Shown here one piece after another: positions 35,701-42,752 of a stretch of 64,000 nt of DNA. The stretch is from Nocardia puris (GTDB taxonomy: Bacteria > Actinomycetota > Actinomycetes > Mycobacteriales > Mycobacteriaceae). The notes under the pieces were generated by a model. That model saw nothing but the letters and a program-made list of their open reading frames with translations. It was not told the DNA's origin and did no database searches. The DNA lies in contig NZ_QNRE01000013.1 in the NCBI RefSeq assembly GCF_003315035.1, positions 1 to 64,000 on the forward strand, read 5' to 3'. Position numbers and translations under genes: made by a program. Each line of letters starts with the position of its first letter. Position 1 is the stretch's first letter.

Positions 35701-36129
35701 CGGATCGAGTCCTTGCAGGCGCAGCGCGCGCAGCGCGGCCAGCTGGGTCAGCAGCACACCCGGCATCGACACCGCCGAGGCGCGCAAGATCTGCTCCGAC
35801 GGCGCGGCCGAAGTCTCCCCCTGATCAGCGTCGGCGAGGTCGTCCTCGAGCATCCACGCGACGGGGTCGAACCCGACGGGACGCACGACGAGCAGTTGTG
35901 CCGCAACGGGTTCCAGCAGCGCGGCGGCCTCGTTCACCAGTGCGGTGAGCTCCGGCTCCAGCGCGCTGTCGCGGCCGATCTCCTCCAGCTCACCCAACCA
36001 CCGCGCACCTTGCCCGCCGAAGGCCAGCGCATACGGAGTGCCGTTCAGCAAACGATCCAGCAGCGGGGCGCGGCCGGCCACCTTCGCGTTCGCGGCGGCT
36101 CCGGTTTCGGTGCTCTTGTTGATCGTCAA
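26797..36129 (-). CDS. fas: Type I fatty acid synthase
   Basis: About 3110 residues, close to the 3069 of M. tuberculosis FAS. TTG 36129 is chosen because it gives an MTI-type N terminus as in mycobacteria and has AGGAGAAGGAAG upstream; ATG 36159 is the alternative. Domain order: acetyltransferase (GHSQG-type AHSQGRLAAES, about 155), enoyl reductase (LLAGMTPTTVDAKI, about 425), dehydratase (SGDHNPIHTSDN, about 1250), malonyl/palmitoyl transferase (AGHSVGEYNALAAVAG, about 1455), ACP (DGVSSRRNQLLVDLG, pantetheine Ser near 1825), ketoreductase (VAVITGASKGS, about 2135) and ketosynthase (VAACATAAVSVEEG, Cys near 2735). It makes C16-C24/26 acyl-CoAs de novo for lipids and mycolate precursors. No phosphopantetheine transferase domain is present; acpS supplies it. 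Confidence 0.98.
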   Translation of the reverse strand: MTINKSTETGAAANAKVAGRAPLLDRLLNGTPYALAFGGQGARWLGELEEIGRDSALEPELTALVNEAAALLEPVAAQLLVVRPVGFDPVAWMLEDDLADADQGETSAAPSEQILRASAVSMPGVLLTQLAALRALRLQGLDPGEHAPVAVIAHSQGRLAAESLKHSGTRDAELLAIAQLIGAAGSLVARRRGLMPVGERSPMVAVSNVDPAVLAEVVAEVAAGVDPAAAPVVSIRNGRRRAVLSGTPAQLARVRQHCAGIQEEQTRAREAKQRGGAVFAPVFEDLAVDVAFHHPALAETVDMVSGWAGQCGLDAELAGALAQDILVDPVDWVAAVDGALAAGSEWILDLGPGDLLTRLTGGSLKGTGVGIVAAATRPGQRSLLTPGAAPEVPRAWADHAPRPVRLPNGRIVVETAFTRLTGRSPILLAGMTPTTVDAKIVAAAANAGHWAELAGGGQVTEQIFADRVDELKTLLHPGRAVQFNSLFLDPYLWKLQLGGKRLVQRARSAGAPFDGVVVTAGIPELEEAVALIGELTEVGIPHVAFKPGTVAQIRAVLRIADEVPDYPVIVHIEGGKAGGHHSWEDLDDLLLETYAELRNRENVVVCVGGGIGTPERATEYLTGAWSTAHGYPAMPLDGVLVGTAAMATLEATTAPEVKQLLVDTPGTPDWVGAGTASGGMASGRSQLGADIHEIDNAASRTGRLLDEVAGDADAVAARRAEIIEALDATAKPYFGDVATMTYAEWLERYVELAVGLDRRKDFDCGSDLGEAILDATRSVWLDISWRDRFAEMVRRTESRLNPADRGEIATLFADDDAFERPVDALCTLRKRYPSAERTLLHPADVPFFVSLCKTPGKPVNFVPVVDADVRRWWRSDSLWQAHDPRYSADQVCVIPGTVSVAGITRVDEPVGELLDRFEQDTAYSLVRAGVVPAAVDGRRRAGVTSGVLDVVLAAPDVQWAGRTTLNPIHRLGDLGEWTVDEQGAVHRPTGATLTPTTGPESDHAYVELTVPLLRRDAVRLRITVPASSYNGGAPVITEDDAEAAMSALLAVAAGQSLPEVKGGAAHVNVAWTPDLIADHAGVTGSGLPANLSTLGRTVPDVLVGACWPAVFAVLGATRTADAASVIEGMLDLVHLDHRIELLRELPTTTSILVVRAESASVLDTDLGRVVEVRVSVGEMRDQGLDVVPLAQLTERFAIRGRNGAGELTDPPRAAGTAESATDTPRRRRRDVTIVAPRAMDAFATVSGDHNPIHTSDNAAKLAGLGSPIVHGMWLSAAAQHAVSAVDAESSVPARTLTAWTTRFLGMVRPGAEIDVRVERVAVDAGAEIVEVSCRTGGDLVMTATGRTAAPRTVYAFPGQGIQRKGMGLDARTRSKAAKEIWDRADKHTREALGFSILAVVRDNPTYLKARGVEHRHPDGVLHLTQFTQVAMATLGVAQVAELREAGAFVEGAMLAGHSVGEYNALAAVAGVLPLEAVLEVVFQRGSAMHELVPRDAKGRSDYRMAAIRPSQIGLPDDEVIDFVSGISERTGEFLEVVNLNLRGSQYAIAGTVAGLEALETEIDRRRAEFGGKRAFILVPGIDVPFHSTVLRKGVPEFRHKLEQLLPEDLHPEVLVGRYIPNLVPRPFSLERAFIAEIADLVPSEPLAAVLADFESWAARPTELCRVVLIELLAWQFASPVRWIETQDLLFTDTAHGGLGVERFVEIGLGATPTVANLASQTLKLPAFGTATVEVLNVEREAAIVYSTDTDPAHVDEPEETVAEPAAQAAAPVAAAAPAPAASAGGPRPDDIAFTAADATRVLIALWTKLRLDQIGPVDTIEGLCDGVSSRRNQLLVDLGSELSLGAIDGAADADMGALAATVDRLARTYKPFGSVLSDAINDHLRKVFGPSGKRPAAVAERVKKVWELGDGWASHVTAEVSLGTREGASVRGGDLGGLVPGALGDAASVDAAIDAAVQAVAARRGVAVSLPSAGGGGGATVDAAALGEFTEQITGRDGVLASAARVILEQLGLAEQASAPEATTDSLVDLVSAELGSDWPRLVAPAFDARKAVLIDDRWATAREDLARLWLLDDADSADASVESYLGAGEAVAAQANWWREKAKHEARSVLAGRYARIAEAALNTEDAGLWSDDVAVITGASKGSIAAAATAKLLAGGATVVVTTSSLGDERLAFYKQLYRDNARDGAKLWVVPANMASYQDVDALIDWVGTEQVETAGGAKVKVKDALTPTLLLPFAAPRVAGDLADAGARAEMEMRVLLWSVERLIGGLSKLGADHDVDAKLHVVLPGSPNRGMFGGDGAYGESKAALDAVVAKWRAEKSWAARVTLVHALIGWVRGTGLMGHNDPMVEAVEAAGVQTWSTAEMADELLKWCTSRARQVTATGPQQIDLTGGLARAKLDLPALAKQAAEQAAAADEADTDAAVTIPALPAPPTVSSALPVPEWGEVAADLADMVVIVGAAELGPYGSSRTRFEMEVSDELSAAGVLELAWTTGLVVWENEPKPGWYDAESGEYVPESELAERYHDVVVARCGVRRYEDDAAMVDNTAPLMTSVFLDKDLTFTVGGEAEARAFHAADPEHTVITPVEGSGDWSVTRKAGTEIRVPRKAKLSRVVGGQIPTGWDPTVWGISADMASSVDRVALWNIACTVDAFVSSGFSPAELMSWVHPSLVANTQGTGMGGMSSMRSLYIDNLLGEPRPNDILQEALPNVALAHVVQSYVGSYGAMVHPVAACATAAVSVEEGVDKIKLGKAELVVAGGYDDLGIEGIVGFGDMSATADSAAMRAKGISDRYFSRANDRRRGGFVESQGGGTVLLARGDVALEMGLPVLGVVAYAQSFADGVHTSIPAPGLGALGAGRGGRESRFAAELRKLGVRPDEIAVVSKHDTSTAANDPNESELHERLAAAVGRSEGAPLFVVSQKSLTGHAKGGAAAFQLIGLCQVLENGVVPPNRSLDCVDEKMRAYPHLVWPRQPLRFGDRFPLKAGLVTSLGFGHVSGLLAVVHPEAFLQAIEPGRRDEYREAAQRRQLAGRQRIAEAMCGGAPLYERPADRRLGADGTPSDQVRQLEADVLLSPRARLGADGAYRTDGFGCGASAVIVGQLDGEGTAAQ

Positions 36130-36244
36130 GACGCTTCGACTTCCTTCTCCTGGCGACATGCCCGTGCCGGCACGCCGCTGCGTCGGGGGTGCGCGGATGT
36201 TCCTCAACCTGTGGGCCTGATGGGCCGAGAATGACACAAAATCA

Positions 36245-36400
36245 TGAGGAAATCCTCACGTTTGGTGGCTCGTACGCCGAGTCACACGCAAGTTTCCCGT
36301 ACGCAGGTACCAGAATCCGAGAAAACATGACCCCTCCTCATGTTTGAACCCGCAGGTCCCTCTGGTTACCAACGCGTAGGAAACATGAGTGCCCCTCATA
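36245..36400. promoter_or_regulatory. Cluster of related inverted repeats upstream of fas
   Basis: Three copies of one pattern: TGAGGAAATCCTCA (36245-36258, reading AAACGTGA-N8-TCATGATT on the other strand), AAACATGA-N7-TCATGTTT (36323-36345, perfect arms), and AAACATGA-N7-TCATATTG (36382-36404). A fourth lies at 44217-44238. In front of a heavily regulated gene, repeated palindromes suggest operator sites of one regulator. The remainder of 36130-36384 is the fas leader and upstream region. Confidence 0.5.
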
Positions 36401-36740
36401 TTGAGCGTTATGGGATCGTTATAATCGCTGGTGAGGTTACCGGTGAGTACTTCGTGGGCGGCCCCGGACCGCTCGCCACGTTCGACGAGAAGATCGCCGA
36501 GGTGAAGGCCGACCTGCGGACTTCCGCCGCGGCGCTCGCATTCGGCTCGCAAGAGTCCGTCGCCATCGTCGAGCTCTTTCCGAATCCGGGTAATCCCGCC
36601 CTCGCCGACGCGTTTCCGTACGTCGGAGTCGAGCCGACCCCGCACCGCTCACCCAGTTCGACACCGCGAAGAACATCAGCGCCCGAGCCCGCTGGGCCGC
36701 CGGCAACGCCATCGGCGACGTACCATCCGCACCCACCTAA
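36385..36740 (+). pseudogene. Frameshifted hypothetical gene divergent from fas
   Basis: From ATG 36385 the first frame reads SAPHIERYGIVIIAGEVTGEY, FDEKIAEVKADLRTSAAAL, VAIVELFPNPGNPALADAF and GVEP. Near 36630-36640 (a C-rich run) the protein-like reading moves to another frame, APLTQFDTAKNISARARWAAGN, ending AIGDVPSAPT at TAA 36738. The uncorrected frame instead becomes Pro/Ser-rich to 36753. One indel would restore about 118 residues. No family recognised. Its first 66 bases match a DNA element upstream of tRNA-Leu, so the true start could be later. Confidence 0.45.
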
Positions 36741-36978
36741 TTCGGCGAACTAGCCCCATCGCCACCAACCGTGACGTCGGGGGCGACCGGCAGATGGTCA
36801 TCTCCCGGCTCGGCGAAACCCGTAACACGTTCGGCCACCACGCGGCCCTCGCGGGATTGGTCCGCTGCGCCGCAAAGGCCCACCCGGAATTGCCGTGCAC
36901 CTCCGGGCACAGGACCGTCAGGGATCAGGGGAAGGTCTCGACGCACACGAAAATGGTGGAGCCCGTACAGTTTCGCCT

Positions 36979-37278
36979 GTGTCCGTGAACATTCATCTAT
37001 CGCTGTACATCGAGAAGCTCGCCTCCCCGGACGAAGCCGACGCCGTCGAGGTCGCGGTGCAGAAGGTGTTGAACGACCACGGGATCGACTCGTGGATGTG
37101 CATCGGCGTGTTCCACGACCCACCTTGGGTCAAGGCGTGCAGCGAGCACGGGCCGATCATCGTGCGGGGATTCGCGGAGTGGAGCAAGACCTTCGAGCGT
37201 GATGTCACCGCGGCCATTCTCGGCGTCGCGCCCGAGGCGAAGATCGATCTGGAGTGGGGCTACCCGGACGAACGTTGA
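36979..37278 (+). CDS. Small hypothetical protein, probably leaderless transcript
   Basis: 99 residues from GTG 36979 (GTG 36985 is an alternative). A -10-like TACAGT ends 8 bases before the start and there is no ribosome site, which is the pattern of leaderless actinobacterial mRNAs. The sequence is a clean alpha/beta domain: VNIHLSLYIEKLASPDEADA, VEVAVQKVLNDHGIDSWMCI, GVFHDPPWVKACSEHG, PIIVRGFAEWSKTFERDVTA and APEAKIDLEWGYPDE. Not recognised, but similar small proteins seem to occur in Nocardia. It stands alone between decayed genes. Confidence 0.65.
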   Translation: MSVNIHLSLYIEKLASPDEADAVEVAVQKVLNDHGIDSWMCIGVFHDPPWVKACSEHGPIIVRGFAEWSKTFERDVTAAILGVAPEAKIDLEWGYPDER

Positions 37279-38006
37279 ACCGCGTGGCTCCGCGCGGGTC
37301 GCGGCATGGACGGATGTCCCGGCCCGCTGAGTGACTGTCCCGGGTGACCCACCGACTTCGCGAGACAGCGCCACCGCCGCCTTCTCTTCGGCACCGAAGG
37401 CGGTGCCCGGCTGCGCGGGAACACCACGGTCGGCGCCGAGGTCGACCTCACCGTCATCGGCGACGCCGAATTCGAAGTGCTCGGGCCGGGCGATGTCCGC
37501 GAACCGTGCCGGATGCGATCATCCGACGTCATCCGGGCGCCCGGCGCCACCGATGTCGAGGAGACGGAGGTCGCTGATCGAACTCCGCGCACCGGATCTG
37601 CCGCGGCGGTACGCACCCTCGCGCCGCACGACAAGCTGCGACCGTGGCTCGGACTCGTCGTCGGTGCGCCGACAGGTCTCGCTCCGCGGGGCCGTGCCGC
37701 GCAGCGGTGCGCGCGGTGCGAACGGCGGTTACCGCGTCGGTGCCCCGAATCGCGGTCGGGTGCGGTGTGGAATCGCAGCGTCACTCGCTTGTTGCCGAGG
37801 TGTGCGGCGGCGCGAGCGAGCAGGGCAAGGCGCGCCGCGCCTTGCTCGGTGGTCGGTCGGTCGGGGACGTCGTTCGGATCGACGACGACGTCGATATCGG
37901 GGTGTTCGAGTCGCTCACATTCGGTCACGACCCTCGTCGGCGACTTGCTCGAACTCGCCGGGACGCGAACGGATCACCACTGCGCCGACCGATCTGCCGC
38001 ATCGGT
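37279..38006. other. Decayed region without an intact gene
   Basis: About 730 bp. At 37383-37600 one plus frame reads LLFGTEGGARLRGNTTVGAE, VDLTVIGDAEFEVLGPGDV, then RAPGATDVEETEVADR, which resembles the C-terminal part of Gfo/Idh/MocA oxidoreductases (FGTxGGARL). On the minus strand 37928-37750 reads TECERLEHPDIDVVVDPNDV and AARLALLARAAAHLGNKRV before becoming Arg-rich. Both look like fragments; neither has a complete start-to-stop gene. Confidence 0.35.
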
Positions 38007-38744
38007 TCATTCCGGTAAGTGGTCGGGAGAGTCGGGAACCGGGATCTCGAACTCCCAGGCACCGATGAGACCCGGACGGGCGACTGCTCGGCTGTGCACA
38101 TGCAAGTAGTCCGCCCTGGAGAGTTCGATCGCGCCGAGGGACGTGAGGTGGCCGGTGGTCATCTGGCAGTCGATGAGGGGGAAATCCCAGGCGGCCAGCT
38201 GGGCGCAGAGCCAGTAGAGCGCGATCTTGGAGGCGTCACGGGCGCGCGAGAACATCGACTCGCCCGCGAAGCTGCGGCCGCGGGCGACGCCGTAGAGCCC
38301 GCCGAGGAGATCACCGTCGCGCCACACCTCCACCGAGTGCGCATGACCGAGGTGGTGCAACCGAAGATAGGCCGCCATCATGTCGGGGCCGATCCAGGTC
38401 CCGTCGTCATCGGCGCGCGGCGCGGCGCACTGCGCCATCACCTCGGCGAACGCGCGATCCATGGTCACCGTGTAGTCGGCATGGGCGACGGACCGGCGAT
38501 AGGACCTAGTCACCCGCAGATCGGTCGGCACCAGCACACTGCGCGGATGCGGGCAGTACCAGTGGATCGTCTCGCCGGGGTTGTACCAGGGAAAGATGCC
38601 GGCGGAGTAGGCGCTCAGCAGCCGCTCCGGCGACAGATCCCCACCCACCGCGACCAGTCCGGTCGGATCCGCGAGCTCGACAGCGGGGAAAGGTTGGTCG
38701 GGATCGACCAGAATCATCCGCATCAGGCCGGTCGCATCGGTCAC
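38007..38744 (-). CDS. aat: Leucyl/phenylalanyl-tRNA-protein transferase
   Basis: 245 residues from GTG 38744; ATG 38723 or a longer frame to 38780 are alternatives. The family signature is complete: PFPAVELADPTGLVAVGGDL, SPERLLSAYSAGIFPWYNPGE, IHWYCPHPRSVL, then TWIGPDMMAAYLRLHHLGHAHSVEVW, LLGGLYGVARGRSFAGESMFSR, DASKIALYWLCAQLAAWDF and LIDCQMTTGHLTSLGA. It adds Leu or Phe from charged tRNA to proteins with N-terminal Lys or Arg and marks them for ClpS/ClpAP degradation (N-end rule). It stands alone on the minus strand. Confidence 0.96.
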   Translation of the reverse strand: MTDATGLMRMILVDPDQPFPAVELADPTGLVAVGGDLSPERLLSAYSAGIFPWYNPGETIHWYCPHPRSVLVPTDLRVTRSYRRSVAHADYTVTMDRAFAEVMAQCAAPRADDDGTWIGPDMMAAYLRLHHLGHAHSVEVWRDGDLLGGLYGVARGRSFAGESMFSRARDASKIALYWLCAQLAAWDFPLIDCQMTTGHLTSLGAIELSRADYLHVHSRAVARPGLIGAWEFEIPVPDSPDHLPE

Positions 38745-38972
38745 CGGACAGAGAGTACCGACCCGAGCCCCCGACCTCACATGCTGATCCGCCGCGGCTC
38801 AGTCCATGCCGCAGATCGCCTTGCACCCGGCGCATCGGAAGTTCGCGAAGACGCGCTGGCCCGGTACCCCTACCACCGGGCCGGCCGCGCGCAATGCCGC
38901 GTAGTGCGGATACGGACCGAGAATCGCTTCGATACTGAACGAGATTCTCGCGCGATACCGCAGGATGGAATG

Positions 38973-40538
38973 TCAACCGCCATGGGAACTCCTGTGCGTG
39001 GACTTGCTGGACAGAGCCGGGCAGCTCGGTACACGGGTGTGCAGGGAGGAGATCGATCGGGAAGCCGCCAGCACGGTCTTGTCCGGTCGCACGATCGCGG
39101 CGCTCGCACGCCCGCGGCGCAGCCATTCGCCGAGCTCGGAGGAGGCCGGTACTACCAGGATCGCGGCGCCGCGCCGGTCGAGTTCGGTCCGCTGTTCGCG
39201 GGTGAGCGGGGTGACCGCGACAAAGAGAAAGCCCCCGGCGGCGATCTCGTCGATCCGCGTGCCGTGGTCGACGACGCAGTTCGGACACAGCGATCCCGCC
39301 AGGTCGAACGGCCGAGATCCCCGTCGCGCAACGAACATCGACCGAGACAGGCGCGGTGTGACGCTGTCAGTGACCGCGGAGCTGATGACCGGGACGTGGC
39401 CGAGGAGCGGCCACAGGTGCGTGCGGGCCATCTCCCCCGCCGCCCCGCTCGCCATCACCCTTCCGACGACGACAGCCAGACCGATCATCGAGGTCACGTG
39501 CGGTTTACGTTCGGACTGATAGGTATCGAGGGCGGCGTCCGGCAGTTCCGCGCGCAGGACGGCGACCAGCTTCCAGATCAGATTCTGGGCGTCACGGAGA
39601 CCGGCGCCCAAACCCTGCCCGATGAATGGCGGCGTGAGATGCGCGGCGTCACCGAGCAGAAAGATCCTGCGGTCCCGCCATCGGTCGACCACGCGGGCGC
39701 AAAAGGTGTACTCGGCGGACCGGATCAGCGTCAGCTCGGGATCTCTCACACCTCTCAACCAGGGGGACACGAGCGGCTCGAGGGTGTCGAGCGTGGCGTA
39801 CTGATCCGCGGATTCGTTGTCCCGGAGACGGAACTCCCAGCGGTAGCGTGACGCGCCGATGCGCATGTACGTCGCGGCGCGTTCGGGATCGCACACCTGG
39901 TGGACGCCCTCCCACCGCCCGAGATCGGCACCGGTGGCGATGTCGACCACCAGCCACCGCTGCGCGAAACCCAGGTCGCGCATCCGTGACCCCATCGACG
40001 CGCGCACGACGCTGTTGGCGCCGTCGCAGCCGAGAACGAAGTCCGCTGTGACAGCGTGACGTTCGTCTGTCTCGGCATCGCGAAACAGCACGCGAACGCG
40101 ATCACGCAGGTTCGCCACATCGAGCACTTCGCACCCGCCCCGGATCCGCGCCCCCTCCGTCGCCTCCAGTCTCGACCGCAGCAACCGCTCGAGATCGGGC
40201 TGGTCGAACATGTTGGCCTGCGGGAATCCGTGCCGCATCCGGTCGGGGTCGCGGCGGAATTCCGCGAACGTGGCGATGGTGGCGTCGACCAGCCGGAGGC
40301 CGAGGCCGGGTCGGGAGATCCCCGCGAACTCGTCGCCGAGCCCGAGGTCGGCCAGTATGCGGTATACCTCGTCATCGAGGTGCACTGCCCGCGGCCGCGG
40401 GTACACCTCGTCCCGGCGATCGAGGATCAGGCACTCGATGCCGTACCGCGCCAACAGCAATGCGGCGGTCATGCCGGTCGGGCCCGCCCCGACGATCACG
40501 ACCGGGTAGTGCTCGATCCGGCCTCGCTCACCGCTCAT
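38973..40538 (-). CDS. FAD-dependent aromatic hydroxylase (MhpA-like)
   Basis: 521 residues. FAD-binding VVIVGAGPTGMTAALLLARYG (GxGxxG), the second motif VLGCDGANSVVRASMG (DG) and GDAAHLTPPFIGQGLGAG (GD) are all in the standard places, and the NLIWKLVAVLRAELPDAALD stretch is typical of 3-(3-hydroxyphenyl)propionate hydroxylases. It uses NADH/NADPH and O2 to hydroxylate a phenolic ring, giving a catechol-type product. It is the last gene of a three-gene operon with a FAH-family hydrolase (11-bp overlap) and an extradiol-dioxygenase-like protein, together a ring-cleavage route. The natural substrate is not determined. Confidence 0.9.
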   Translation of the reverse strand: MSGERGRIEHYPVVIVGAGPTGMTAALLLARYGIECLILDRRDEVYPRPRAVHLDDEVYRILADLGLGDEFAGISRPGLGLRLVDATIATFAEFRRDPDRMRHGFPQANMFDQPDLERLLRSRLEATEGARIRGGCEVLDVANLRDRVRVLFRDAETDERHAVTADFVLGCDGANSVVRASMGSRMRDLGFAQRWLVVDIATGADLGRWEGVHQVCDPERAATYMRIGASRYRWEFRLRDNESADQYATLDTLEPLVSPWLRGVRDPELTLIRSAEYTFCARVVDRWRDRRIFLLGDAAHLTPPFIGQGLGAGLRDAQNLIWKLVAVLRAELPDAALDTYQSERKPHVTSMIGLAVVVGRVMASGAAGEMARTHLWPLLGHVPVISSAVTDSVTPRLSRSMFVARRGSRPFDLAGSLCPNCVVDHGTRIDEIAAGGFLFVAVTPLTREQRTELDRRGAAILVVPASSELGEWLRRGRASAAIVRPDKTVLAASRSISSLHTRVPSCPALSSKSTHRSSHGG

Positions 40539-41466
40539 ACCGCACCCTTGTGCGCTGAACGCCGAGGTCGATCGCGCCGTCCGGTGTCGAGACCGTCAGC
40601 TCCAGCACATCGCCGTCGTGCAGGTAGTCCGGGTTCGATGCCTGCTTGGCGAAGAAGATCTTCCACTTGAGCGCGGGCGGGATCAGTGACCCGAGGATCT
40701 CGATGGGTTTGGCGGGCGCCTTCAAGGCGGTGCCGCCCGGGGTGCCGGTGAGCAGCAGGTCGCCCGCGTCCATGCGCTGGAATCCGGTCAGGGCGCGCAG
40801 GGTTTCGAGTGGGCCGTAGATCATGTCTGCCACCGTGCTGTGCTGGCGTACTCGGCCATTGACGCGCAATGTCAGGCACAGATCGTGGAATCTGTCGAAC
40901 TCGCCTGCTTCGAGCAGCAGCAACACCGGGCCGACCGGTGTGAAGGTGGGATAGGACTTGCCCTCGTAGAACTGGGTTTTGGGTAGTTGGACGTCACGGG
41001 CGGAGACATCGTCGGTGATGACCAGGCCGGCGATGAAGGCTTCGATGTTCGACTCGTCGAGTGCGGTGCCGACGGGCAGCGGCGCGCCGATGACGAGCCC
41101 GATCTCGATCTCGTAGTCCAGCAACCGCACGTGCGCCGGTTTGACGATGTCGTCCTCCGGACCGCTGATGGATCCGGACGATTTGCGGAAGAATGTCAGC
41201 GGAACGGTCGCCGGGTTCATCCCCGAATCCCGCACGTGCGAAACATAATTGGTCATCTGCGCGACCACCCGGCACGGTGCGGTCACCGGGGAGAGCAGCG
41301 CCAGGGTCTCCACCGGCGTGGTGCCCCTGCCGTGGCGAGCCGCTTCGATCGCGGCGCGGTCGGCCAGCAGTTCACCGGTGGTCGCGGCCTCGCTGTCGAT
41401 TCGGACAGCCCCGTCTGGGGTCAGCACCCACCATGCGTCGATGGTGCGCACCACGGAAATGCTCAT
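40528..41466 (-). CDS. Fumarylacetoacetate hydrolase-family protein
   Basis: 312 residues from ATG 41466. C-terminal FAH domain: LLDYEIEIGLVIG with the first metal-binding Glu residues, GLVITDDVSARDVQ, KSYPTFTPVGPVL, LRVNGRVRQHSTVADMIYGP, LLTGTPGGTALKAP and DVLELTV. The ExE...D metal triad is kept. Such enzymes cleave C-C bonds or isomerise products of meta-cleavage (HpcE or acylpyruvase type). The gene overlaps the neighbours at both ends (4 bp with the dioxygenase, 11 bp with the hydroxylase), so the three are translationally coupled. Confidence 0.92.
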   Translation of the reverse strand: MSISVVRTIDAWWVLTPDGAVRIDSEAATTGELLADRAAIEAARHGRGTTPVETLALLSPVTAPCRVVAQMTNYVSHVRDSGMNPATVPLTFFRKSSGSISGPEDDIVKPAHVRLLDYEIEIGLVIGAPLPVGTALDESNIEAFIAGLVITDDVSARDVQLPKTQFYEGKSYPTFTPVGPVLLLLEAGEFDRFHDLCLTLRVNGRVRQHSTVADMIYGPLETLRALTGFQRMDAGDLLLTGTPGGTALKAPAKPIEILGSLIPPALKWKIFFAKQASNPDYLHDGDVLELTVSTPDGAIDLGVQRTRVRYER

Positions 41467-42599
41467 GACCCGGCTACTTTCAGAAGGCCCCGCAAGCGCT
41501 GGGCGTCGAATTCGTTGTCTCGGTGTAGCGACGAGAAGATGGAGCGGAGTTCCTGCAGCGAGTTGCGACTCGGTGCGATGCCGAGGAAGTCCTTGGTCAC
41601 CGGTGGGCCCCACTGCGCCAGTCCAGAGGCCGTCATCGGTGCCCAGCCCGGTTCCAGTGAGCTGTCGAACATGTCGCCGTCGCTGAAGTGCTCGACGAGG
41701 AAACCGTCGGGATCGCGCCAGTAGTCGAAGATCTGACTGCCCTGGATATGCCGTCCGATTCCCCAGGACCGGCGATAGCCACGCTCGGCCAGAAACTCGC
41801 CACCGGCCGCGAGCGCGTCGAGGTCGCACACCTGATACGCCGAATGCACGTAACGATCCGAGGGGCCGAGCGTCATGGCGAGGGTGTGATGGTCGGTCGG
41901 CGTGGTCCCGCGGTCGCAGCGGATGAAGGCCATCACCGGCCCGCGTTCGCGCTGTCGGTCGAAATACAGGAAATCGCTCACGATCAGGCCGAGATGTTCC
42001 AGATACCAGTTCAGGTTCTCGAGGAAGCGGGTGCGCGCGAGCACGACATGGCCGAGCCGCTCGACGCGGGCCGGCGCACGCGGAGGCCGTTGCGCCGCGT
42101 TGATCCGCGCGGTAGACGCACCGACGTTGAGTGGGCGTGCGGGCTGGCCCGGCAGCTCCGGCAGCCGATGCGCGCCCGCCACGACCCGTACGGTCCCACC
42201 GCCCGGATCGTGCAAGGTGACGCCCATGCCGCCGATGCTCTCTGGTAGCCGTCGCACTCGATGACCTGTCGCCTCGGCGAGCCTGAGCAGGTCGGACCCC
42301 TCGGCGGCCTGAAACGCCGCGCCCGCGAAGTGGGAGCGCCCCGCCTTGCGGACGATCACGCACGGCGTGCCCGCCTGCGTGCCGCGCAGGTGCATCTCCT
42401 CCGAGCTGCGGTAGGCGACCGAGAACCCGAATGCCAGCGCGAACGCTTCAGCCTTCGGCAGGTCGGGCTTGCCGAACTCGAGCCAGGCGAGGTCAGCGAC
42501 CTTGATGATCGGGCTCCTGGTACGGCCGGTGTGCTCGCCCGGCAAGGCGCCCTGGTCGACATGCAAGTCGCGATGGGTGTCGCTGTGGCCTACCGACAT
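41463..42599 (-). CDS. VOC-fold extradiol ring-cleavage dioxygenase-like protein
   Basis: 378 residues from ATG 42599, after GGAGGAGG. Two VOC modules: an N-terminal one (DLAWLEFGKPDLPKAEAFAL to HDPGGGTVRVV) and a C-terminal catalytic one with metal ligands in RLGHVVLART (His), YVHSAYQVCD (His) and GFLVEHFSD (Glu), plus TDHHTLAMTLG. This matches 2,3-dihydroxy-aromatic dioxygenases. It would open the catechol ring made by the hydroxylase encoded downstream. It is the first gene of the operon, facing a TetR regulator across 153 bp with a perfect palindrome at 42630. Confidence 0.85.
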   Translation of the reverse strand: MSVGHSDTHRDLHVDQGALPGEHTGRTRSPIIKVADLAWLEFGKPDLPKAEAFALAFGFSVAYRSSEEMHLRGTQAGTPCVIVRKAGRSHFAGAAFQAAEGSDLLRLAEATGHRVRRLPESIGGMGVTLHDPGGGTVRVVAGAHRLPELPGQPARPLNVGASTARINAAQRPPRAPARVERLGHVVLARTRFLENLNWYLEHLGLIVSDFLYFDRQRERGPVMAFIRCDRGTTPTDHHTLAMTLGPSDRYVHSAYQVCDLDALAAGGEFLAERGYRRSWGIGRHIQGSQIFDYWRDPDGFLVEHFSDGDMFDSSLEPGWAPMTASGLAQWGPPVTKDFLGIAPSRNSLQELRSIFSSLHRDNEFDAQRLRGLLKVAGS

Positions 42600-42629
42600 C
42601 TCGCCTCCTCCTCAGCGCTCGAAGATTAC

Positions 42630-42643
42630 TGACGATATCGTCA
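42630..42643. promoter_or_regulatory. Perfect 14-bp palindrome, probable TetR operator
   Basis: TGACGATATCGTCA is its own reverse complement. It lies 31 bp upstream of the dioxygenase ATG and about 110 bp upstream of the divergent TetR gene, the usual place for a ligand-released operator. TCGTCA-like half-sites recur at 42672-42682. Confidence 0.7.
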
Positions 42644-42752
42644 ACTATGACTATTCGTTCAGTCAAGAGTTCTGAGCGATTCGTCAGATTTGAAGGTGGA
42701 CTAGGATCACGGCAGTCCAGCGCCTCTACCGCCAGAAGGTTGACCGACGACG

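Noticed and set aside
26827..36234. A 3135-codon open frame antisense to fas, and several other long antisense frames
   Set aside because: It is His/Arg/Gly-rich shadow sequence produced by the GC-rich codon bias of fas on the other strand, with no domains.
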